In this document: positions 32,201 through 45,715 of the stretch, one piece after another | Numbering within the stretch: the stretch's first letter is position 1 | Layout: every line of letters starts with the position of its first letter | NCBI GenBank assembly: GCA_947650365.1 | Contig: OX393552.1 | Span: 45,781,740 to 45,845,739 of the forward strand | Length of the DNA stretch: 64,000 nt | Origin: Chamaelirium japonicum | Taxonomy: Eukaryota; Streptophyta; Magnoliopsida; Liliales; Melanthiaceae | Direction: 5' to 3' | Position numbers and translations under genes: made by a program | The notes under the pieces: model-generated | Database searches by the model: none | What the model was told of the DNA's origin: nothing | Seen by the model: only the letters and a program-made list of their open reading frames with translations

Positions 32201-32673
32201 ACAATGTCCCTTTTGTTATCAAAGATATTAATGACTATCATTTGCTATGTAATAAGTATGTCATGCAGCTTTCTTTATTGTTGAGACTATGCATGCTACA
32301 TATACTATATTGTCCTAATCAGTATAAAAAAATGTTTGGATTTGTCTTCCAACAACTGATAGTGAAACGTTTGGATTTGTTTTCTGTAATGGCCATATAA
32401 GCTGGCCCGGTACTGACTCAAACTCGAATTTTTGTAATTCTTGCGTGTTTGGAATCAACCCTCCCTGTTTCAAATCGGACAACCCGAAACCATCCCAAAT
32501 CATCAGAAAATATATTAAATTATATTAATTTTAAAAAATATTACAATTAATTTTAAAAATATATTACAATTCTACTTGAAACGTGAGTCTCATTCTCTAC
32601 TGGCATTCCCTACAAGCACAAGTTTAGCACTCAATTTCTAACCAGTAGTTGCTGTCAAAAAAAAAAAAAAAAA

Positions 32674-33447
32674 TCTAACCAATACTAAATTCCGAAGTAA
32701 CCCCACCCGCCGGACCAGCCTCCTTAACCACGCATCTCGGACCAAATCTTAGGTGAGGTCCAGCCCGCGACCACGATGCATTAGCATCCACTTGGTCACG
32801 CCTCATTGGACTCAAAAATGTAGACCTCCTCCCATATGGCCTTTTAGAAGGACGAGGATTTTAGCCCTCCCAAGTTAGAGACATACTTTCGACTTATAGA
32901 GGCAAATTAACAATGTCTATAGAAATATTTCAAAACTTAGAATCGATTGTGACTCTAAAGTTTGTAAATTGGAAATACGACTATATTGTCCTAACAAATG
33001 TTTGGTCATATAAGAAAGGGTATGTGGCTGTTTCCTAGGTCCGATCATTTTGAAATATTACATAAATACCCTAAAATACAATATTGATATTATTTGGTCA
33101 TATTTGGTAGTTAGTTTAGAAAGTGGTCTGGCGCCGTATTTATTTAGATTTTCTTGTCCGATCTAGTTTAACACCCTATTTAAAATAACCAAAATATCGT
33201 TGCCTCCAAAAAATTCAAGGAAAACAGGGTTTGGTGTACAGCTCTCTCTCTCTCTCTCTGATAATTTAATTAAACTAAATCTAATAAACTCCCACATTGA
33301 GATAATCTCCACAAATCGAACACCACAACCATCCAATGGAGTGTGCATCAGATGAGTGCAAACCTGTTGGGTTGCCTGCCATATGATGTCTGTAGTATTC
33401 AGCCGTAAAAACTTCCTCAACAATTTGGTTATCCACGTTGGTCGTAG
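32674..33447. other. Spacer between A2 and B2, no gene
   Basis: AT-rich non-coding sequence shared with 55790-56560 and 59890-60637, ending in a CT tract (33242-33259) and an intron-like stretch resembling the A intron (caacacc-acaaccatccaatgg). This shows that A and B are old duplicates including intron sequence. Confidence 0.7.
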
Positions 33448-33737
33448 AAACGAAGGGGGGGCCCAAAGTTGCGGGGTCGAAGGCGGTAGGACTCACCGCA
33501 TACGAGGCTGAGAAGACCATCAAAGCGGAAATGCCGGCGGCACCCAAAGTTGAGTGACCAGAGACGGTAGAACACAACGTAGACGAGGCTGAGACGATCA
33601 TCAAGAAGGATATGCCAGATGTTCAATTCCAAATCATGCCGCCGGGCACCTCTGTGACCAAGGATTTTCAAAAAGGACGTGTTCGGATCTTCACTAATAA
33701 CTCTTAAAAGGTTTCGAAGCTCCCTAGAGTTGGATAG
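33448..33737 (+). pseudogene. B2: inhibitor pseudogene with partial extra domain
   Basis: Starts after gtcgtag at the A-type acceptor position. It encodes a truncated first domain (SKAVGLTAYEAEKTIKAEMP) fused to a full inhibitor domain (PETVEHNVDEAETIIKKDMP, QIMPPGTSVTKDFQKGRVRIF, then PRVG and TAG). TGA at 33555-33557 replaces the conserved Trp that should precede PETVE, and TAA at 33705-33707 breaks the last strand. The P1-aligned residue is Lys. The frame joined to the acceptor does not match the domain frame, so this is a pseudogene. Confidence 0.8.
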
Positions 33738-33937
33738 ACCAAGCCTCAATGTTTTATTTTGGTATCAAGATATTGCTATATCATTATCTATTATGTAATA
33801 AATATGCCATGCTTACTTTCCAGCTATTTGGTCTAAGAGGCATAATTGATGGATTATTGAGACTACGGATGTTAGATATTGCTGTATCATTCTCTATGGA
33901 TTGATGTATCACCTTCACCAATATAAGGTGCAAATAT
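33738..33937. other. Left flank of the outer copia element, duplicated on its right
   Basis: Bases about 33775-33937 recur at about 51733-51895 on the other side of the element with few differences. No gene is present. Confidence 0.85.
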
Positions 33938-34368
33938 TGTTGGGTTTTCTACACGAGAACAACCCCGATCGATAGACCGAGATCGTCATCTTGGAAGAAG
34001 AACATACCTTCGTGTGAAGATGAGAGAGATCGTTCACAATACCAGGTGAAGATCTTCCACACGCTGTCATTTCCCGCGGATTCGATGGGTCCTCCTGAAT
34101 CTCTCTGGATTCACAACGGCGGCTCTAAAGACGTGCGTTTGGGGACTTCACCCCTGCAAATCTATTTATAATAGATGTGTCCAACCAGTAGACGCAACCC
34201 ATCAGGGCATCCACCGGTTATTCGGTGTACATGAGAATGAGGCTAGGTTCACCACCAACCATGTCAAGCCTCTTGCTTGAGTCGCCCCGGTCTGACCAGG
34301 ACCGTGACAACCAACCCTGTTCACCTAGTTCAGTAACTCTCTCGTAAAGGGCCATCAAAAAACCAACA
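33938..34368 (-). repeat. 3' LTR of the outer copia element
   Basis: TGTTGGG to CCAACA. The bases after it, atctttcacttggc, are the complement of a purine tract, so this is the 3' LTR of a minus-strand element. Confidence 0.9.
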
Positions 34369-35146
34369 ATCTTTCACTTGGCTCTTTACACCATATAAGT
34401 GTGAGAACTTGTTTCAAATACACATATATAATTTTGTAATGAAAATATTTTTATTTTTATTTTGAAACATTTGGAGAGTCATTCAGTTTTTAAAAAAACA
34501 CGATCCAGATTGATTTTAAAAGAAAAAATACTAAGAGATCATTCATGTCTTTGTTCAAAATGATCTTAATAGGAGATCATGATAGTTTCAGCATATCCTA
34601 TGCTGGTTCATATCCATGGTCAACTTATCAGACCCATAAAGAACTCCAACAAACAACTATGGTAGTTTTCTCATGTGTCTATGGGTTATCTGAGCACATT
34701 ATCACTTGGTCTTATGCCCAGGCCTATGATGTCCAACCTCATGCTTGTCCAAGCATGTCATTCTAATGCCTATGTTGATACCCAATCAACTACAAGCAGA
34801 ATGAAGGCGTTTCAACGTGGTGCCCACCTACGCCTAGCACAGGTCTCTCTTGAGTACCGTGTACTCCAGGCTTACAGGACGTTCTGACATGTTGCCAAAG
34901 CGTGTCTAGTCTCAGTATCTTGAGTAAGTCATCTTACTCCAAGCATATTGGACTATCTAACATATTGCTTAAGCATGCCTAGTCTCAATGTCACTTGAGT
35001 ACTGTGTACTCCAGGCAATAATCTTGCTTACATTTGACATAAATCAAATAAAAAAATGGCATCAAGCTTTATTCATCTAAAGACGAAACTTCAGTGACTA
35101 AACACAAAGCAAAGAGACTCAACTACTGATACAAGGACTCCATCAA
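34369..35146 (-). other. 3' untranslated region of the outer copia element
   Basis: Non-coding, between the polyprotein stop at 35147 and the 3' LTR. Small plus-strand frames (34545-34887) show no domain. Confidence 0.6.
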
Positions 35147-37230
35147 TTATATACGGGTTACATGGCTCTGGAAAACCTTTGGTGCAAGTCCCTTGGTGAG
35201 AGGCTCTGCTACCATCAGCTCTGTGCGAATATACGGGATATCTACCACTTTCCCTTTGACTTTCTCACAGACAAGTATATACTTGATATCCAAGTGCTTG
35301 TTGCGCCTGGTAATCTTCTCATTCTTGACATGCTGACAAATAACCTCATTGTCATAGAAAATTGGCAAAGGCTTTTGGATCGAATCCACAATGTCTAAGC
35401 CTCCAACGAAGTTCTTTAGCTGAAGAGCATATTTTGTAGCCTCATAGCAAGCAACATACTCTGTATGCATAGTAGAGTCAGTCACAATTGACTGTTTGGA
35501 GCTTTTCCACGAAATAGCTTCTCCCGCCATCAGGAAAACATAACCCGAAGTAGATTTCATGGTGTCTTTACAGCCAGCAAAGTCTAAGTCGGTGTAACCA
35601 ATCACCTGAAACTCACCGCCCTGCCTATAGGTAAGCATGAACTCTTTGGTGTGCTGAAGATACCTCAGAACTTTCTTAGCTGCACGCATATGAGCTACAC
35701 CCGAATTCTGCACATAACGACCCAACATCCCAACAGCAAAACTGATGTATGGTCGAATACAAGTCATAGCATACATGACGCTTCCTACAATAGAAGCGTA
35801 CTTATCTGTATCCACTTGACTCCTCTCAGTCTGATTCTTGGGACACTGATCCTGGGAAAATACATCTCCCTTCAGTACTGGTGCCTCACCCGGAGCACAC
35901 CTATCTATCATGAACCTCTTCAGGACCTTCTCAACATAAGCTGTCTACGAGAGTCCCAGAATCACTACTGCTCTATCTCTGTGAATCTTGATCCCAAGCA
36001 TATAGTCTACTTGACACATGTCCTTCATATCGAATTTCTTTGATAAGAAGTGCTTAGTATCATGGATTATGTGAATGTCATTACTCGCCAAGAGAATATC
36101 ATCAATATAGAGGACGAGATTGGCAAACTTGCTCCCACTAGCTTTCAGATATATGAATCTATCAGCCATATTCTCTTGAAAATCATACTCTGTAGCAACT
36201 TGATCAAACTTCAGGTACCACTGCCTGGAAGCCTGCTTCAGCCCAAAAATGGACTTCCTCAATTGGCAAACCATATGTTCGCTACCACTGACTACAAAGC
36301 CCTCTGGCTGTGATATGTAAATGTCCTCTGTCAGATCACCATTCAGAAACGCTATTTTAACATCTATCTGGTGCAATTTCAGGTTGTGATGGGCTACAAT
36401 AGCCATAATCACTCTCAAGGAGTCCTTAGTGGAAACCGGAGAGTAAGTCTCGCCAAAGTCAATACCCTCCTTTTGCCTAAAACCTTTAGCCACCAGTCTG
36501 GCATTGAATCTCTCGATCTTGCCATCAATATCTCTCTTGGTCTTAAAGATCCACTTGCACTCCACCGCCTTTCGGTTTTCTGGTATCACAACAAGAGCCC
36601 AAACATGATTCTTCTCCATAGATTGCAACTCCTCTCTCAGGGCCTCCTGCCACTGTCGAGATTCATTGTAACCCATGCTTCACAGAAGAAAGTAGGATCA
36701 GTAATATCAGATCCCTCATTCTGAATCTCCTAGAAATAGACCTCATAATAGTCTGGGATAGCTGACCTACACTGTCGATCTGATCTCTTCGGTTGGACTG
36801 GCTCCACTGGAGTATCTAGAATTGGTACAGCCTGAACTGGCAGTGGGTCAACCTCAGCCACCATCTCAGCAGGTGCTGGTGTTGTATCTGCTATAATGTT
36901 TGGCTGAACAATTAAAAAAAATGGCGCTGGTATAATACCTTCCGAAGAGTTTTCTCTAAAAAGAGTATCAAATGGTCGTTGGCTCCCACTGAATTCTGCA
37001 TCCTCTAGAAATATAGCCCTATTAGTCTCCACTATCTCCAATGGTCTAAAAGGACAGTAGAACCGAAAACCCTTCGATCTCTCAGGATAGCCAATAAAGA
37101 AACATCGAACTGTGCGGAAATCAAGTTTCTTTATTTCCAGATTATAGAGCTTAGCCTCTGCCGGGCAACCCCAAACATGCAAATGATGGAGGCGAGGAGC
37201 CGAATCTTTCCATCTCTTGTAAGGGGTTTC
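35147..37230 (-). pseudogene. Outer copia: integrase C-terminus, RT and RNase H
   Basis: Read right to left: end of integrase (HVWGCPAEAKLYN, RCFFIGYPERSKGFRFY), a frameshift near 36700, RT (CKWIFKTKRDIDGKIERFNA, GLKQASRQWYLKFD, LVLYIDDILLASND, i.e. YIDD in place of YVDD), a stop at 35945-35947, and then RNase H in the same frame (YTDLDFAGCKDTMKSTSGYV, stop at 35147). It joins 47671-49447 across the nested element. Confidence 0.9.
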
Positions 37231-39170
37231 TGTTGGAATTGGGTTTCGCTAATCAGAGTCGCAGCAGAAACAAAAGAAAGATCCGAAGATTATACGGTGT
37301 ATGTTTCATTACAATTCGTGATACAAAACAATTTTCATGCAAATCTATGATCTTAGCATATGTGCGGACACCCTAGAGGCATACTACGATCTACGGAAGA
37401 CATGCATGTATCTACTTAGATGTTTAGATTCATCATACCTTATGGATCTATGATCCGGAGATTACGGAATGATGAAGAACCACACTTGAATCGTAAGGGA
37501 AACTATCGGATAGCACCTTGTCCTTTGCGAATTGAAGAATCCTCGAAATCCCGTCTCTGAGTGCAAGGATTTCGAGCCGACGGAGGAATCCGTTGCGAAG
37601 ACGATGGCGAGCCGCGAGATTTTCTCCTTCTCTTTCTCCTTTCTTCCTCTTCCTTTTCCCTTCTTCTTCCTCTCTTTTCCTTGGCCGAAACCACAAAGAG
37701 GGAGAGGGGAGATAGGTTCGACCACAAAGGAGAGGGAGGCACTAGGGCCGGCCCCTCCCCTCTCTATTCCCTTTATAGGGCCGGTCTCCCATGGCTCCAA
37801 GGAGCCTAGGGCCGGCCCCTAGGTGGATAGGGATGAGGGGGGATTGGATTTAGGTCTTCCGGGTGTCTATCGTAAAGTCTGGACGAAAACGCCCTTTACG
37901 AAAAGCGGAAAACTGAAAGTGAGACTGAGTGAGGTGCGCTACTCGGAATCGAGTTCCGTCAGTGCCTGTGAGCTCCTGGAATTATTCCGCTCAATCTAAG
38001 ATCCATATTCAATATGTTCTGAGCCATATTTCAGTATTTACCAAAATACCCCTACGGCCCGTAACACATGTGAATTAGGTTCTTTGGCTCCGGGCTTGCG
38101 CTCCATCGTGCTACTTCTCATCCAACGTATCCAACTAGGTCGGGGAATAATTCCTATACGCAACGACAGGGTGGAACCTTCAGGGTTTGGGATCTCTAGC
38201 TCCAACCGGATCCCTGATTAACTGTTCCGGTGACACACCGAAAGTTCTGTTAATCAGCCCTAATCCGATTAACCCGCGTAGCCACCCAGAGTGCGACACG
38301 AGTTGAACTCTAGTGATCCTAAACTTATGTTACTCCCTCGTAACCCTGTTCTCTACTATACTCCGATAATCCTTAGTCCCTCCTATTACTGGTGTCATGA
38401 TACGACTCGGGCGGTGGGGAGCATCGTCAGATCCCGATCGATCATCTGACTAGGGTTTGATGACTTGTCATCTATAACACCACACACCTTCCGGTGCTAT
38501 GCCTAGCATCCGAAACATCGTCAGTCATACTGATAACCACCAGGCCTTGGTTAACTGTGTGGACAGATTGACTCATCAAAACGCACCAATCCAATACTGG
38601 ACGTCGGATAACCTGTAGGGATTACATGTCACTCAAGTGCCAGCCGGGTAACCCAACGTACCGTGGTATTGGACTATGGAAGGTCCGCACACGTTGGCAC
38701 ATCAAAGCACTACACAACTAGTTGGCCCAGTGAGCATGGTCCCTCAGGGTTAAGGACTGATTATCTATAATAGTAAGACAGTTTCTGCACCAGTGTCTGA
38801 ATCACTGAACTGTGCACTGTCTTGGTTCCTGTTCAACACGATCATCGTGCTTGGTCAGGTGAATGAGAATCCCATGTTCCCGTGGTGGAGACTTCACCAC
38901 ATCCTCTACCTGCCAACAGCTTGTTCTCGGTGAAGCGACCGGTATTACCTAAGCTATGAACTAGTTCTAGGTCTACACAGAACTGGTCCCCTGGGTCTCC
39001 CATGCATGGATCCTCCATGTGCCTCAGTGGCCTACTGTGTTCCCTAGGTTCCTTTTATTATATGAGTATTATCATATACCAGAGTAGTATTCTAATTAAA
39101 GCAATAACCAAAGTCATCTTTATTAATGTTAATACAGAAAATCCACGCTAAGGACACACGAGCTACAACA
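37231..39170 (-). repeat. 3' LTR of the nested copia element
   Basis: TGTTG to CAACA, 1,940 bp. It carries a minus-strand TATA-like box (complement of ctttatag, 37771-37778) and pyrimidine-rich stretches (37620-37690) whose open frames on both strands are not genes. Confidence 0.93.
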
Positions 39171-39184
39171 ATCTCCCACTTGGC

Positions 39185-42100
39185 CTAGCGGGGAACAACA
39201 GTCTTAACTCCCATGGCATCCACGTGCTTCTCAAAAGCCTTGGTCGGTAACGCCTTTGTGAAAGGGTCCGCCATGTTATCTGCAGATGCCACCTGAGTCA
39301 CTGCTACCTCCCCTCGCTTCTGCAAGTCTCGGATTATGTAGTATTTCCGCTCGATATGCTTGCTCTTCTGGTGATATCTTGGCTCCTTGGATTGTGCTAC
39401 CGCTCCACTATTGTCACAGTAAAGGACAATAGGATCTTGAGCTCCCGGTACGCATCCTAAATCCGCGAGAAACTTCTTGAGCCACACCGCCTTCTTAGCT
39501 GCTTCGCATGCCGTAACGTATTCAGCCTCTGTCATCGAATCCGCGATGCATCCCTGCTTCACGCTCCTCCAACTGACAGCTCCTCCTCTTAATGAAAACA
39601 CAAACCCTGACGTCGATCTCCTGGATTCCGGATTTGACGCAAAGTCAGAATCCGTATATCCAATCGGCATCAGTTCCTGTGAAGAGTAAACTAACTCATA
39701 ATCTCTTGTCCTACGGAGATACTTGAGTATACTTTTCATAGCAGTCCAGTGCCCTGGACCCGGGTTTGACTGATACCTGCCCATCATGCCTACTGCATAG
39801 CATATATCTGGTCTCGTGCACTGCATGGCATACATCAGACTCCCTACAGCCGAAGTATAAGGTATCTTCTGCATCTCTGCCCTCTCCTCATGAGTCTTAG
39901 GACCCTGATCCTTGGACAACTTCATTCCATGTCTGAATGGAACCAGTCCCTTCTTGGAGTTGTGCATACTGAATCTGACAAAGATAGTATCTATGTAGGT
40001 TGACTGTGACAGCGAGAGAATCTTGTTCTGACGATCTCGAGTTACCTTGATCCCCAGAACATAACTCGCTTCACCCAGGTATTTCATGTCAAATTGAGAG
40101 GATAACCACACCTTCACTGTAGACAACGTTCTAACATCGTTTCCGATGAGCAGGATATCGTCCACGTAAAGCACTAGAAAAACTACTGCAGTCTTATCGC
40201 TCCTTTTATAAACACATGGTTCATCTACGTTCTGTTCAAATCCATAAGACTGGATAGCCTGATCAAAACGCATGTTCCAACTTCTGGATGCTTGCTTCAG
40301 TCCATAAATGGACCTTTGCAACTTGCACACCAGACCTTCCTGACCTTTTGTGATAAAGCCTGGAGGCTGAGACATGTAGATGTCTTCTTCCAAATCCCCG
40401 TTGAGGAATGTGGTCTTGACGTCCATTTGCCAGATCTCCCAATCATAATGGGCTGCAATGGACAAGAGGATCCGGATAGACTTAAGCATAGCCACTGGTG
40501 AAAAGGTTTCATCATAGTCGATCCCTTCTCGCTGGGTATAACCCTTAGCGACTAGTCTAGCTTTGTAAGTCTCAACGGTACCATCCGGACCTCTTTTTCT
40601 TTTGTACACCCACTTACACCCAACAGGTTTAATATTGTGAGGTGGTGTTACAAGTGTCCAGACCAAATTTTGGGACATCGATATCAGTTCTGCCTCCATG
40701 GCTTCCTGCCATGCTGCATGGTCAGTGGATACCATCGCTTCGTCATAGTTCAGAGGATCATTCTCCTGAAACTCTGGATCAACCATAAAAGCTTCTCCAA
40801 TGTATCTATCAGGAGCACTTGTGGTCCTCCTATTACGACGAACCTGCGGTGGTTCCATTGGAATCGATTCTACAGTACCGTTAATTTTAGTGGTATCGGC
40901 TCCCACTACGTTTTCTGTCTGTGTACTCCCATCAGTACCAAGCAATTCTTCAAGAACTACTTTACTGGTGGGCATATGGTCTATTAAATAATCCTGCTCC
41001 AGGAATACGGCATTCGTCGAGACGACAACCTTTATATCCCCAGGATCATAAAATAGACCATTCTTTGTCCCTTTTGGATATCCAACGAACAGACATACCT
41101 TTGTTTGTGACTCCATCTTATCTCGCTTGTCCTTCCGCACATGTACTGGACAACTCCAAATCCTAAAGTGCTGTAGGCTTGGCTTTCGCTTTAACCACAG
41201 CTCCCAAGGAGTTAGGGGTATTGACTTTGATGGAACAAAGTTCAAAGTATATGCTGCCGTCTCTAGAGCATATCCCCAAAAACTAGGTGGCAATGTTGCA
41301 TAACTCATCATAGTCCGAACCATGTCTAACAAAGTTCGGTTTTTCCTCTCAGATACACTGTTTTGTTGTGGTGTCCCTGGTGCAGTCAACTGGGATACGA
41401 TCCCATACTCACGCAGGTACCCTATAAATTCATTCGATAGGTATTCGCCTTCTCGATCCGATCGAAGAGACTTGATACTTTTACCCGTCTGCTTTTCTGC
41501 TTCAGCTCTGAACTCTTTGAACTTATCAATGGATTCAGACTTCCGCCGCATTAGGTATATGTATCCAAACCTCGAGTGATCATCCGTGAAGGTGATGAAA
41601 TACTCGAAGCCTCCTATGGCACGGACACTTATGGGCCCACATACATCAGTGTGTACCAACTCCAATACCTCCTTAGATCTGCTACCTTTGGCTCGGAAAG
41701 ACCTTTTAGTCATCTTGCCTTCCAGGCAAGACTCACACGTCGGTAGGCTTTCTGAAACATTTGGACTTAAGAGTCCTACCTTAACCAACCTGTGAATCCT
41801 GTCTGAGGCTATGTGTCCAAGCCTTAGATGCCAAAGAAGTGTTAGATTATCTGAGGGATTTTTCCTTTTAGATGAATTAATCACACAAGCTTCAGTTATG
41901 TTATCCTGCTTATGATTGAAGTTAATTACATAGAGACCATTCTGTATCTTTTCCTTACAAACAAAGGAACCATTCAATTTAATTGACACACCAGAAGCAT
42001 CAAATAAAACTAAAAAACCTTCATTATTTAATAAGGAAACAGAAATTAAATTACATCTCAAGGACGGTACATAAAGTATGTCTCTAAGTAATAAACTTCT

Positions 42101-43153
42101 TCCATCAAGGAACTGCAAGATGACATCTCCAACTGCTTCAGCCTCTGCCATGGCCTCAGTTCCCATGCTTAGGATTATCTCCCCATCACCCAGTTTTCTT
42201 GTCTCCTTGAACCCCTGCAAATTATTGCAAGCATAGTTAGTAGAACCAGAATCCACAATCCATGAAACTGGAGAACAACTTGATGCTACAAGGGATTCCA
42301 CTATATGGATTTGAGATATACCTGTCTCAACCTTCTTGGGAGCCGTGCGGCAGTAGCCTTTCCAGTGCCCCTTCTTGTCGCATCGAAAACATTTTCCTTT
42401 GGGCTTCGCCGGACCATTCTGCTTGGGAACCTGCAACTGCACCTGGCCCATCTTCACGGGCTTCTTAGACTTTCTTTTCTGAAACTTACCCTTGGCTTTC
42501 AGAGAAGAATTCCGCTCCACATTTAGGGATTGGGCTCCTGCCTTCATTCCATCCTCTGCCGCCTGAAGCGCCGCTAGGAGCTCTACGTTAGACATCTCCA
42601 ACCGGTTAAGGTTGAAGTTGGTAACGAAGCCCTCAAACGCTCCTGACAGAGATGCGAGAAAAATGTCGGTCTGGATCTCTGCATCCAAGATGACATCGAA
42701 GGAACCAAGCTCGTTCACATAGCCAAATAACTTCAGCATATGATCCCGAACTAAAGTCCCCTCTGCCATCTTCGTGGACACCAATTTCTTGATGGTCAGG
42801 TAACGAGTTACCCAACTACGACCCTCGAACATTTTCTTCAGGTAGAGCATCATGTTTGAAGCAAAGGCCATGTCTTTGACTTTCTTCTGAAGGACGGTCT
42901 GCAAGGATGCCACAATGTAGCACTTGCACATCTCATCAGCATCTAGCCAGTCTTTCCATTTCTTTAACTGGGCCTCAGTTGTACTTGGTCCCGGCATGGC
43001 CGGTTGAGGGGTACTTAGGGCAATTGTGTGTTTGCCAACCCTTAGGATGAGCATTAGGTTACGCTTCCAATCCTCGTAGTTTGGTCCCGTAAGTTTGTTA
43101 TCATTAAGTATGGAGGTAAGGGGGTCGAGCTTGGTCATGATTTCTGTAAACAA
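39185..43153 (-). CDS. Intact copia gag-pol polyprotein (1,322 residues)
   Basis: Encodes everything needed for retrotransposition. Gag with CCHC knuckle [14 protein letters not shown] (residues 255-268); protease [12 protein letters not shown] (D301); integrase HHCC (H442, H446, C473, C476) and catalytic D503, D566 and E602, where the last sits in [10 protein letters not shown] (usual NGV reads NSV); reverse transcriptase with [13 protein letters not shown] and YVDDILLIG (996-1004); RNase H with [20 protein letters not shown] and [17 protein letters not shown]. No stop or frameshift across 3,969 bp. Start at the first ATG; a second in-frame Met (residue 6) reads [11 protein letters not shown] and may be the real start. 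The stop lies 14 bp from the 3' LTR. Probably driven by the LTR TATA box at 46271. Confidence 0.95.
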   Translation of the reverse strand: MFTEIMTKLDPLTSILNDNKLTGPNYEDWKRNLMLILRVGKHTIALSTPQPAMPGPSTTEAQLKKWKDWLDADEMCKCYIVASLQTVLQKKVKDMAFASNMMLYLKKMFEGRSWVTRYLTIKKLVSTKMAEGTLVRDHMLKLFGYVNELGSFDVILDAEIQTDIFLASLSGAFEGFVTNFNLNRLEMSNVELLAALQAAEDGMKAGAQSLNVERNSSLKAKGKFQKRKSKKPVKMGQVQLQVPKQNGPAKPKGKCFRCDKKGHWKGYCRTAPKKVETGISQIHIVESLVASSCSPVSWIVDSGSTNYACNNLQGFKETRKLGDGEIILSMGTEAMAEAEAVGDVILQFLDGRSLLLRDILYVPSLRCNLISVSLLNNEGFLVLFDASGVSIKLNGSFVCKEKIQNGLYVINFNHKQDNITEACVINSSKRKNPSDNLTLLWHLRLGHIASDRIHRLVKVGLLSPNVSESLPTCESCLEGKMTKRSFRAKGSRSKEVLELVHTDVCGPISVRAIGGFEYFITFTDDHSRFGYIYLMRRKSESIDKFKEFRAEAEKQTGKSIKSLRSDREGEYLSNEFIGYLREYGIVSQLTAPGTPQQNSVSERKNRTLLDMVRTMMSYATLPPSFWGYALETAAYTLNFVPSKSIPLTPWELWLKRKPSLQHFRIWSCPVHVRKDKRDKMESQTKVCLFVGYPKGTKNGLFYDPGDIKVVVSTNAVFLEQDYLIDHMPTSKVVLEELLGTDGSTQTENVVGADTTKINGTVESIPMEPPQVRRNRRTTSAPDRYIGEAFMVDPEFQENDPLNYDEAMVSTDHAAWQEAMEAELISMSQNLVWTLVTPPHNIKPVGCKWVYKRKRGPDGTVETYKARLVAKGYTQREGIDYDETFSPVAMLKSIRILLSIAAHYDWEIWQMDVKTTFLNGDLEEDIYMSQPPGFITKGQEGLVCKLQRSIYGLKQASRSWNMRFDQAIQSYGFEQNVDEPCVYKRSDKTAVVFLVLYVDDILLIGNDVRTLSTVKVWLSSQFDMKYLGEASYVLGIKVTRDRQNKILSLSQSTYIDTIFVRFSMHNSKKGLVPFRHGMKLSKDQGPKTHEERAEMQKIPYTSAVGSLMYAMQCTRPDICYAVGMMGRYQSNPGPGHWTAMKSILKYLRRTRDYELVYSSQELMPIGYTDSDFASNPESRRSTSGFVFSLRGGAVSWRSVKQGCIADSMTEAEYVTACEAAKKAVWLKKFLADLGCVPGAQDPIVLYCDNSGAVAQSKEPRYHQKSKHIERKYYIIRDLQKRGEVAVTQVASADNMADPFTKALPTKAFEKHVDAMGVKTVVPR

Positions 43154-45701
43154 TGGTTTAAAGCAATAGTTAGGGTCTACTACAATCTATTTTATGGAAT
43201 TTAGAAATAGATAATGTCTACTCCAACCGCTATGTCTTCACCACCTCAAGTGGAGACATCCAGGAATCTAAATTCCCTGGGCTGGAGCACTGAGACTATC
43301 GGCCCTGAATTAGAGACAACATCTCGGTGAGAGCATACAACCGCTTCTGCCAACGGGGTTTTTACGACCCAGTCTTCATCAGAATTACCCATGGTAAACT
43401 GAACGACCTCCCAGTCTCCTTTTGGCCAACTTTATGTGACCCACGTGCGCAGCAACAGCGGCTTCACACAAGCTTTCGGATGCTTCCCACAAATCTAGAT
43501 GGTGTCGGCAGGGGGGTTCATTGGCTCTCGCGGTGCAGGATAAAACCGTCACCCACTGCCACCGGCATCCTCCATGTTCCGAAGAAAACCACTAGGCGAA
43601 CCAGCATGGAAGGAAATACAGCTCTCACCCGGTGGGAATATCGAACTGCGTACCTCCCACCCAGACCCTTAGCCGGTTGATTGTGGAGGCCAGGGGCTCC
43701 CCTTTGGAGGGAACCTCTTACATATCCCTTCTTTATGAGGTTTTATGCATATCTAGAAAGGTCACGACCTCCTAGACTTAGACCCTGGTCTATGGTGATC
43801 CCACTAGGATTATAAACCCTCCCGCAAAGCATTAGTATCCTCAGAAAATATCATAGTCTCTACCTTGAATACTTAGCTTTCGCCTTTCTTGCAAGGATCA
43901 CATTACATAGATTCCAAGGATCTCGATACTTCACTAGTTTGCCCATAATCCTAAGATCTGGAGCCTAGCCTAAGGTGAACGTGGAAAGGACTCCCACTAC
44001 GATGATGCCTCGTTCACAATTTGATGCCTGATGTCATAGTAGACCTATCTCATTACAGGTTTCGATGCTGGCCAAATAGGGACATCCGACAACCTCCGCC
44101 GGACCTCAACCTAATGGTGACATAACCAAATCGTGATGAGTTCATACTACCATCAAACGTCATCTAGAAACGGATATCATATAGTGAAATCCTAACCTAA
44201 CTTGGTCGCTAGGACCACGTGGGGAAAGGGCATCCCACTAGGGTTATCATACTTCTTATGGAGATATTAGTTAATTATCTCTAAATAAAACTAACACTGC
44301 GTCTATCTCGGTGCACAGTACTTGGCTACCTGAACTACCACGAGGACGGTTACCGCCTTTCCTTTTAGCTAGCCATCGGATTCGCACGTGTTAGAAGCAT
44401 ATAGAGACACCGATGAATCCATAATTTTGGTACTAACCCTAAGCCTGATCTAGAGACAAACTCACAAGCAAGAATGATAATCACATTATCATCGGGGTTT
44501 TCTAAATACTGAATAAAGAGAAACAACAGAGAAAGCATCCAAACTGAATCAAGTCCAGGGTTCAACCCCTGAACCTGAATAGCCCAGCCAAGATATCTCG
44601 CTTTTCCGTTCTGCACGATCTTTGACGACGATCCTGTGGGGGGAAATTTCCGAGCCGCCTTGATCGGGAACCCCGCCCCACAGCCTTGATTGAATTTGTT
44701 GGTTTGTAGAGTTAAAGAGTTGGGAGAATAGATAGAGAGAGTAAAGAGTGATGACACAAGGATTAGTGACGGAGTTCGGTCTTACGACCTACGTCTCCGG
44801 GCGAGAGGTGACACCTGATCTTCACTATAATTTGAGTAAAATGAGGGGTGAGCGTTCTCTTGACAGGCCAAGAGAAGCTTCGTAAAATGGGGTTGCGCTG
44901 AGCAACTAAAAGAGAAACGAGAAGGAGAGAATTGAGCTCTAGCACTTGCTCTGGGATCCTCTCTTCCTTTGATTGAATGACCAACCCCCTTCCTGGATGT
45001 CTTGGGGGTCCTTTTATAGCGTAGGCGCGTGCCCGATATGGCAGTGATGACGTGGCGCTGATGACGTGGCACTGGTTCTGGGCCTCCTTGCTGGGCCCTT
45101 ATTGGGCCGTTGTTCGGGCCCAATAAGGGGTAGGACTTGATCTGCGAGCCTCGTAGAGTGGGCCCATGTGAGCCCAGGCGGGCTTACCCATTTGGGCCGT
45201 TGCGCGGGCCCATGCTGCTCTGATCTGGTCTGGTATAATTTTTGCACCCACAGATCCCGATCATCACCAACGTGCACGCTTTCGCCAGGTCTTTGCACGC
45301 CATGGTACCGCTTGCCCGAACCGTGGATGTAGCATCATCTCTTTCTTCCTGTGACCGAAAAACTAACACGTTCCGAGCAAGTGCTCGTTCGTGTACAATT
45401 TCGCTAGAAAGAAAAGAAGACAATCCTAGAAACATGGCCAGGGAACCGAGGATGGTCAACCCCCACCCTCGCCCATCTAGAGCCTTACAATCCACAATAA
45501 TAATCAATGCAAAATTAAATCTGGGGTCCGACCCCCGGATGCATGCAATCACAGATTACTATTCAGCGCGGCACCTACAAAAAGACGATACATAACACAA
45601 TCCATATTCATGATCTACGCCGAACCCCGACGAAAACATATGCCATCATATATTCACATGATGTTTTCACGAATTCATGCATGAAACATACACCAAAGCG
45701 T
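43154..45701 (-). other. Long 5' leader of the nested copia element
   Basis: About 2.5 kb between primer site and gag, long for a copia leader. No recognised domain. A 130-residue minus-strand frame (44757-44365) is unlike anything I know and lacks support. Whether a small element was captured here cannot be decided by eye. Confidence 0.6.
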
Positions 45702-45713
45702 GCTCTGATACCA
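45702..45713 (-). other. tRNA-Met primer-binding site, nested copia
   Basis: Minus-strand TGGTATCAGAGC, the standard plant copia primer site, 2 bp from the LTR edge. Confidence 0.9.
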
Positions 45714-45715
45714 AT

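Larger units (their letters stand above)
30530..32673. repeat. Direct-repeat segment, copy 2, right part
   Basis: Continuation of the segment broken at 16598. It matches copy 1 from 12752 onward, ending at a 17-A tract (32657-32673), which is where the copy 1/copy 2 junction lies. The first 400 bp or so are almost identical to copy 1. After about 30990 differences increase. It contains inhibitor exon A2 and no other gene. Confidence 0.9.
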
